Shown one piece after another: positions 58,479 to 64,000 of a stretch of 64,000 nucleotides of DNA. Under the pieces are notes generated by a model. That model worked only from the letters and a program-made list of their open reading frames with translations, did no database searches and had not been told where the DNA came from. The stretch comes from Platynereis dumerilii (taxonomy: Eukaryota > Annelida > Polychaeta > Phyllodocida > Nereididae). How positions within the stretch are numbered: the stretch's first letter is position 1; every line of letters starts with the position of its first letter. A program made the translations under genes and the position numbers. The stretch lies in NCBI GenBank assembly GCA_026936325.1, contig JAPTHN010000087.1:1126423-1190422 (forward strand), read 5' to 3'.

Positions 58479-59094
58479 TTAACATTGTAATTTTGACAGT
58501 ACTTGGGAAACTTCATCACCGACTACAGCAATTGAGTTGTCATCCGCATAGTCACCAACATCATAAAGTAGGTCATTAACAAATGTATTGTAAATAATCG
58601 GACCAAGGTCACTACCTTGCGGAACACCCTTGATTATTGAACACCAGTCACTTTTTGACCCCATAATGCTTCAATCGCATCTTTCTACCTGAGAGATAAG
58701 AAGCCATCAGGTGGCAGGATTGTGAAGTGAAACTATAGGCAGATTATTTAGAAATGAGCAATTTATGCGGCAGACAATCAAAAGCTTTACTTAAGTCCAT
58801 AAATAAGGTTCCAACAACTTCGTTTTGATCAAGAGCTCTTTTCCAGTCTTTAAGAGCATTAATGATAACATGTTCACAACCAATGCCACTTCTGAAGGCT
58901 GACAATTTGACATGGAATATATCTTTGAAATATGAAGCTATCTGACTACTCATTTGATATTCCATTATCTTTGATATGATAGTTGGGCAGCTTCTAGGTC
59001 TATAATTGTCCTTCTTAAACCTGTCTTTGGCTTTATACAGAGGGCTTGTTTCTGAGAGTTTAAAGGAAATTGGATATACATTCTACCTGAAGCA
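58479..59094 (-). pseudogene. LINE reverse transcriptase core (minus-strand LINE)
   Basis: Frames show NYRPRSCPT, FMDLSKAFDCLPHKLL (catalytic D in the palm), IKGVPQGSDLGPIIYNTFVN and VGDYADDNSIAVVGD with the YADD site. GSDLGP replaces the usual GSILGP. The pieces lie in two frames, and C-terminal thumb sequence (MMRANPGKFQFMLLD) continues to 58,347. Confidence 0.85.
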
Positions 59095-59430
59095 ATGATT
59101 TTTAAGGAGGCTTATACTCCACCAAGACAGTTTTCTATTGTCTTTTGCCGTGGTATAACCAACGGATTTGTTAGTTATACCACTGTTGGGGATTAAGTTA
59201 GCTTGTTGTATTGCTTTTTTTGCGAACAACGCAACTAAAAATGACAACAAAGCAACAATATTCAGTTAAAATTCTTCAGGAGTCATATATGGAGTATAAG
59301 TCGCTTATACAACTCTTTTTCGGTGTATAACTAACATTTCAGGGGTTATTTACCACGGGCTAAAGCCCTCAGTAAATAACCACCTGAAATGTTAGTTATA
59401 CACCTCAAAATCGTTGTATAACCTATACTT
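59095..59430. mobile_element. Hairpin MITE in the LINE
   Basis: The right half is a strong inverted repeat: GTGTATAACTAACATTTCAG at 59,314 returns inverted at 59,380-59,405 around GGGCTAAAGCCC. The left boundary near the start of the LINE match break is approximate. Confidence 0.6.
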
Positions 59431-59435
59431 AACAG

Positions 59436-60917
59436 CATAGCTAAACTAGAGGCAGCAGTCTTGATAAAGTAAGGAGAGATATTGTCATATCCACAGGATT
59501 TTTTAGTTTTTTATAATAAGAACAACCATCCATAGATGGGAAAATCGCTTTTATCTTCAAAACACTCGGATGGTCTTTATTATATTGCACAGCTTCATTC
59601 ACATTGTCTACAAAATTGTAAGGCTGTCCTATGTCATCAGCCATCGATTTATAATACTCTTTAAATAGATTACATACATCAGCAGGGTTGTTTACTACAT
59701 TATCGCCTTCTTTGAGTATTATGTTATAACTTAACATTGACTTTTCCATTTACATAAATTTAAATAGGGTTTGAAGGACTTCCAGAAATCTGACGATTTA
59801 GTGCCAGCAACACTTTTTTCGGGAAAGAATTTCGACTCAGATGTACGTTGGATACTATTAACTTTATTTCGAAGTTTTCTGTTCCAAAATCTATTTCTTA
59901 TTTGATTTCTCCTGTGAATGGCCTTGCGTAACGCAGAATTCATAAAGGGGACAGGATCACTTTTGAATGTTCTTTTCTTTAAAGGGGCATGGCATTCTAT
60001 TAAATCAGCAAGGAGAGTTTCATGGCACCAAGCTACATCATCTACATCATCAAATAAATATGCGATGTGAAAAGGTACAATTTCAACTGCCTTAGAGAAC
60101 TCATCAGCATCAAAGTTTTTCATTCATCTATACTGGATTATCTTGTTTGTTCTCTTTGGGGCCGTAATCTTAATACTTGTGCAAACCATTTTATGAAAGT
60201 CGCTAAGGCCGGTGTCAAATACAAGAGTATCTCTAAACCTTCTTGCATTTGACACCAAGATGACATTGATCAATTAAAGGTTCATTTTCCAATGACTTAA
60301 AGCATGTGGTCTCATTGACAACATAAGTGAACGAGTAGCTCAGGCAAAAATCATACAGAGCATTAAGATTATTTTCATTAGCATATTTCATATTAATATT
60401 GAGGTCTCCTAATATAACAATTGAATTGGGTTCAGTTAACATTTTTTCACAAGTCAGACTCAGTTCATCAATAAATACAGAGTAGTCTCTAACTGGTGGA
60501 GATTTATACAACAAACCATTTCTCCTGTTTTAACCACATTTGAATAACAATAAACTGAGCAACAGATAGTTCATATTCTAAATCATGACGGTGACAATGG
60601 GTCAAATCTGAATTAACATACATAACACTTCCATGTGCTAGCCTTGATCTATCATTGCGATACAACCTGTATTTATTAACAGATATAGAAGTATCTAGGA
60701 TACATTCCTGAAGTTTGCTCTCTGCCACTGACAACACATCTACTACAAGATTATCAGACAATACAGTACTAAGTTCAGAAGAGGTACGAGTCAGGCTATT
60801 TACATTTATAAAACTTAAAATCAAGTTATTAAAATGTCTGTTTCTGTAATCACGTAAACTTTGGAAAGTTCTACAGTCGTCTTCTTCAGAAGACAAGGAG
60901 CTATCTTCCGATGGCAT
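59436..60917 (-). pseudogene. LINE endonuclease and linker (minus-strand LINE)
   Basis: LILSFINVNSLTRTSSELST and VLSVAESKLQE correspond to the first endonuclease blocks, and IVILGDLNINMKY to the central GDFN-type block. The linker includes RRNQIRNRFWNRKLRNK, SSDFWKSFKPYL and a VCNLFKEYYKSMADDIG block that stands where FNNFFTNIG does in relatives. Stops split it into three frames (60,917-60,504; 60,514-60,233; 60,123-59,441). Confidence 0.8.
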
Positions 60918-61042
60918 ACAGTCACGAGAGGTAATAATAACATCATCATCAGTGTCATTGTTTTCACTTGTAGAAAGATGAGGTCTTTGTGTGAGCTTTC
61001 CTAACTGCTCGGCCCTCTCTTCTTGGCCTGACCTCTAGGTTC

Positions 61043-61490
61043 TCATGGAAAATGTATGTGACAAGTTGTGATTATTTGAGTTACAAAATTTCTTTTTGGG
61101 ACCATTTTTAAGACATGCATGACACTGGATGGGGGACGGCAGCCTGCACGAGTCTCTGGTATGTGATCGCTCACCACAGTTGTGGCAACGAAGTTGTTCG
61201 TCAGGTCTGGTTGGTAGTCGACGGGGCTGAGCAGCACGAGAAGGGTTATGTACGGAAATCTAATGTTGTTGGGGTTTCCATTTGGCTTGTTAAGGGAGTC
61301 TCTAAGCATCATAAAGAGACGTCCCAACATATTAAAACCCTGTCCATTTGAGCCTATGCCCCAGTACTCGTGATCTGTGTCTTCAATTAGAAGTTTCGGG
61401 CTTGATGTTTCAAGATATTTATAGAATGTGTCACTAGATAGGAAGACCCACCTTCTCAGTGTAGCTGAGAAGGATGGGAGACAATACATA
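61043..61490 (-). pseudogene. LINE ORF1-like segment with CCHC knuckle
   Basis: On the minus strand RPDEQLRCHNCGERSHTRDS gives CX2CX4HX4C, followed by CRLPSPIQCHACLKNGPKKK with a second cysteine pair. Nucleic-acid-binding knuckles of this type occur in ORF1 of many LINEs. It lies directly upstream of the endonuclease frame, so I assign it to the same element. The more N-terminal part is in another frame and not recognised. Confidence 0.7.
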
Positions 61491-61500
61491 GGTTGAGAAC

Positions 61501-62130
61501 TACATTTGCGACAGAGGATCGTGTTGCAGCTGTTTTGGGCCTATTCTTATCAAAATTAAAGGTATGGATGGATAGGAAATGGTTTGAAATGTATTGTGTG
61601 TGATTTTCAGAATTTTCCTGTACTTTAAAGTGTCAAAATCGGCCGATTTTCAACAATTTACCACCAAAAAATCAGGGGAGTTTCAGACTGAAGAGAGGGA
61701 GGCTTTGCTAAACTGATAGCTGTTAATCATTTTGTTGTTCATAAATTGCTACTTCGGTTTCTATGTTTATTGTTTTCAAAGTAATGGCATTGGATAATTA
61801 CATTCAGTAGTCAATCACACTCAGTCAAGCATTTCATTATGATCTGATTGGTTGGTTCCAAACACACTTTGGTGAAGAGTGATTAATTCAGACCTCATTT
61901 AACAAATTCAGATCGCATTTATTGACTAAAGTTTGCAGGCCTCTTTTATTGTAATCAAGGTATATTTCTAAATGCATGCCCTCATAGCTGCACAATGATG
62001 TTATATACCTATATGTTATGTTATATTTAAGATAGTTTTAAAAAATGAACTTCCTCGAAATACATCACAATCATAACTCCTGAGCGATACATACACAAAA
62101 AAAAAAAAAAATCAATAGATAGGCCCATAT
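61501..62130. other. AT-rich stretch, nothing recognised
   Basis: No frame, repeat or element end that I can support. Confidence 0.5.
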
Positions 62131-62264
62131 AGACAGATAGATAGATATTTCTAGAGATAGATAGACAGATATAGATAGATAGATATCGGTAGAGATAGAT
62201 AGATAGATATAGCTAGAGACAGATATATAGATAGATATATAGATAGATATATAGATAGATATAT

Positions 62265-62307
<43 letters not shown>

Positions 62308-62360
62308 CAGATAGATAGATAGATAGATTGATAGATAGATAGATAGATGGATAGATAGAT
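62131..62360 (+). repeat. GATA microsatellite
   Basis: Imperfect TAGA/GATA tetranucleotide repeats over about 230 bases. The serine/isoleucine/tyrosine frames on the minus strand are by-products of the repeat. Confidence 0.95.
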
Positions 62361-63221
62361 TGTGAAACCACACTGCAAGTTACATTTTCGTTAATTTATG
62401 TGTTTTATATTTTTTCACAAGTGATGCGAACTACCGCATAGTCTGATATTTTTAAAAGTGACATTCAGAAATAAATGTTACCTCCCACTTTTTGAAAACC
62501 ATGACAGCTTTCTATGTTGAAATGCTTGTGTTGGTTTCTGTTTGCAGATTGCTGTTTGTGTTCGTGTTTCATTATTTGTTATTATCACTTATTGCTTTCA
62601 ATGTTACAAGACTGCTCAGCAAATGATATGTCCTCAGTCTACGTTGCCTACAGCAACGTGAAGACTGTGACCTCGGTCTAATGTGTCACATTGGAGTTTA
62701 TTCATGTTTGTCAAACTTGTCATGACACCTTACACTTTGGCAAAGTTGCAACAAGTACCTGATAACGGCGTGAAAATTACTGCTTTCTTTTGTTTTTGAC
62801 AACTTCTGCCTCAGACGCCTCACTCACTTCGAAGTTGTCATGTACAATAATCCACCATGTGAAATAGTTCAGTTTTTCTTAGCATTTTGTGTTAAGCCAT
62901 CAACTATAACAAAACAATACCAATTATTTTGCTATCAATTGAAGTTAGCAGCCTTTCAGAAATTGTGTGCATTATGAGAAACAAAAAGATTAAAAACATA
63001 ATTTTTTGCTGACTTTCGACTTGGCCTGAAATTGTTTGGGTTGCTTGTTCAATGGAGCATAACTCAAAGTGAAAAAAAAAAGTTAATTTAAGTGAAGTGG
63101 ATTAACCAACAATGATTATGTTGTTATTAGAATATTTAAAATGCTTGAAATTTATAAAGTGAAATTTACATTCCAAGTCTGCCATTCAACAAAGCAGTCA
63201 ATCAAATAGAATCAATCAATC
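62361..63221. other. AT-rich spacer with hairpins between opposed microsatellites
   Basis: CAGTCTACGTTGC pairs with GCAACGTGAAGACTG at 62,636-62,670. TGACAACTTC pairs with GAAGTTGTCA at 62,798-62,842. No gene is visible. Confidence 0.45.
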
Positions 63222-63440
63222 AATATAGATCTATCTATCCATCTATCTATCTTTCTTTCTACTTAGCTATTCTACTTAGCTATCTACTTAGCTATCTACT
63301 TAGCTATCTACCTAGCTATCTACCTAGCTATCTACTTAGCTATCTACTTAGCTATCTACTTAGCTATCCGTCTAATTTTGTAACAGGTTTGATAAAGATG
63401 AGGTTACACTGACCTATCTATCTATCTATATATCTATCTG

Positions 63441-63517
<77 letters not shown>

Positions 63518-63540
63518 GTAGCTAACTAGCTAGCTAGTTA
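63222..63540 (+). repeat. TATC microsatellite with a 12-bp repeat block
   Basis: TATC repeats at 63,222-63,252 and 63,409-63,518 flank about nine copies of the 12-mer TCTACTTAGCTA at 63,256-63,368. The TATC arrays are the inverted counterpart of the GATA array 0.9 kb to the left. Confidence 0.93.
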
Positions 63541-64000
63541 TCTATCTAGATTCTATCTCTGAAGATTATTTTCTTCTTTTTTTTCTAAGAAGAACTTCTT
63601 TCCTGTAGGCCTATTCCAATTTTTATCCTTCATTCCATCTTTTTTGCATTCCTCCAACTTTTCCCCTCTTTTAATTTATTTCATTCCTTTTGTTTTCCTA
63701 CTTTAAATTAGTTCTTTCTTTCACTTCTTTTCACTGCCCTTTCCCCTTTCTGTTCTTCGTCTATTTATGTCTTCCTCCCGTCTTTTTTTTTGTTTATCAA
63801 GCCTTTCCTGTGTATTCTTCCTTCAATTAAAAAAAATCCTTTTCCCCCATTTCTTTTCTCTTCAAAACGTTTTTCCTAATTTTTTTTCTTGAAATTTTCC
63901 CCAATTGTTGTTCATTGACAGACATTTATAGACCTATTTTAGACCTATTTATATGCCTGTGAAACAGTGCATTTTACTTTGTAGTAATTAGTATAATACA
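63541..64000. other. Pyrimidine-rich unique sequence
   Basis: T/C-rich sequence with no gene or element end visible up to the window edge. Confidence 0.5.

Larger units (their letters stand above)
52490..61500 (-). mobile_element. Minus-strand LINE, broken, with two insertions
   Basis: Reading from right to left there is an ORF1-like part with a CCHC knuckle (about 61,215-61,085), endonuclease (60,917-60,233), linker, reverse transcriptase (about 59,100-58,347), its C-terminal region (53,380-52,800) and a 3' end with GAATAAGAATAAG repeats (TTCTTA on the element strand) at 52,490-52,525. A 4.97-kb long-armed element (53,381-58,346) and a hairpin MITE (about 59,095-59,430) interrupt it. Without them the LINE would be about 3.7 kb. 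Multiple stops and frame changes show it is dead. A short-repeat tail and this domain layout fit the CR1/L2 side of the LINE tree. Confidence 0.82.

Noticed and set aside
62071-62378. Serine/isoleucine/tyrosine-rich minus-strand proteins
   Set aside because: They are direct translations of the GATA microsatellite.

Overview
This window comes from an animal genome, most likely a marine invertebrate. The evidence is AT-rich non-coding DNA, several LINE families, tRNA-derived SINEs, hAT-type MITEs and a Ty3/gypsy element, with no bacterial-style gene packing. I could not identify the species. No securely recognisable host gene is present. Almost all of the window is transposable elements, tandem repeats and pieces of them inserted into one another.

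Left and centre (1-41,345) is one nested structure. A LINE 5' region, made of a 46-bp minisatellite followed by an endonuclease ORF, is present twice in tandem: once at about 4,190-6,276 plus 32,712-36,102, and again at 36,103-41,345. Its first copy is split by a minus-strand Ty3/gypsy retrotransposon (6,277-32,711) flanked by TATT. The second LINE copy keeps the unoccupied site at 36,833. The retrotransposon has two 776-bp LTRs that differ at about five positions, so it is young. It has nevertheless taken in two very large non-coding blocks. One is an 8.9-kb TTAA-flanked element in its 3' LTR (6,765-15,668), with imperfect 20-bp terminal inverted repeats and a body of 155-, 18- and 175-bp tandem arrays. 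The other is a 10.15-kb block in its integrase region (17,020-27,168), flanked by GACCGC, which carries older hAT MITEs, a foldback element and a phase-consistent chain of four exon-like segments. Positions 1-1,237 repeat the LTR/TTAA-element junction found at 6,457-7,691, so a larger duplication probably extends beyond the left edge.

Right of the duplication (41,346-52,490) are a possible CRE/TATA promoter, a TA-flanked 929-bp inverted-repeat element, a plus-strand LINE (endonuclease and start of the reverse transcriptase) broken by other insertions, and a second, 5'-truncated LINE of a different group with its A-rich tail.

The last part (52,490-61,500) is a minus-strand LINE with a CCHC ORF1, endonuclease and reverse transcriptase. 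It is interrupted by a 4.97-kb element with roughly 540-bp inverted arms that start CACTGTG and that contains C2H2 zinc-finger fragments, a near-perfect 131-bp palindrome and a second 929-bp TA-flanked element. The window ends in oppositely oriented GATA and TATC microsatellites.

The best candidates for something undescribed are the two giant non-coding insertions, the two 929-bp elements that share a blueprint but not an obvious sequence, and the long-armed element carrying zinc-finger pieces.
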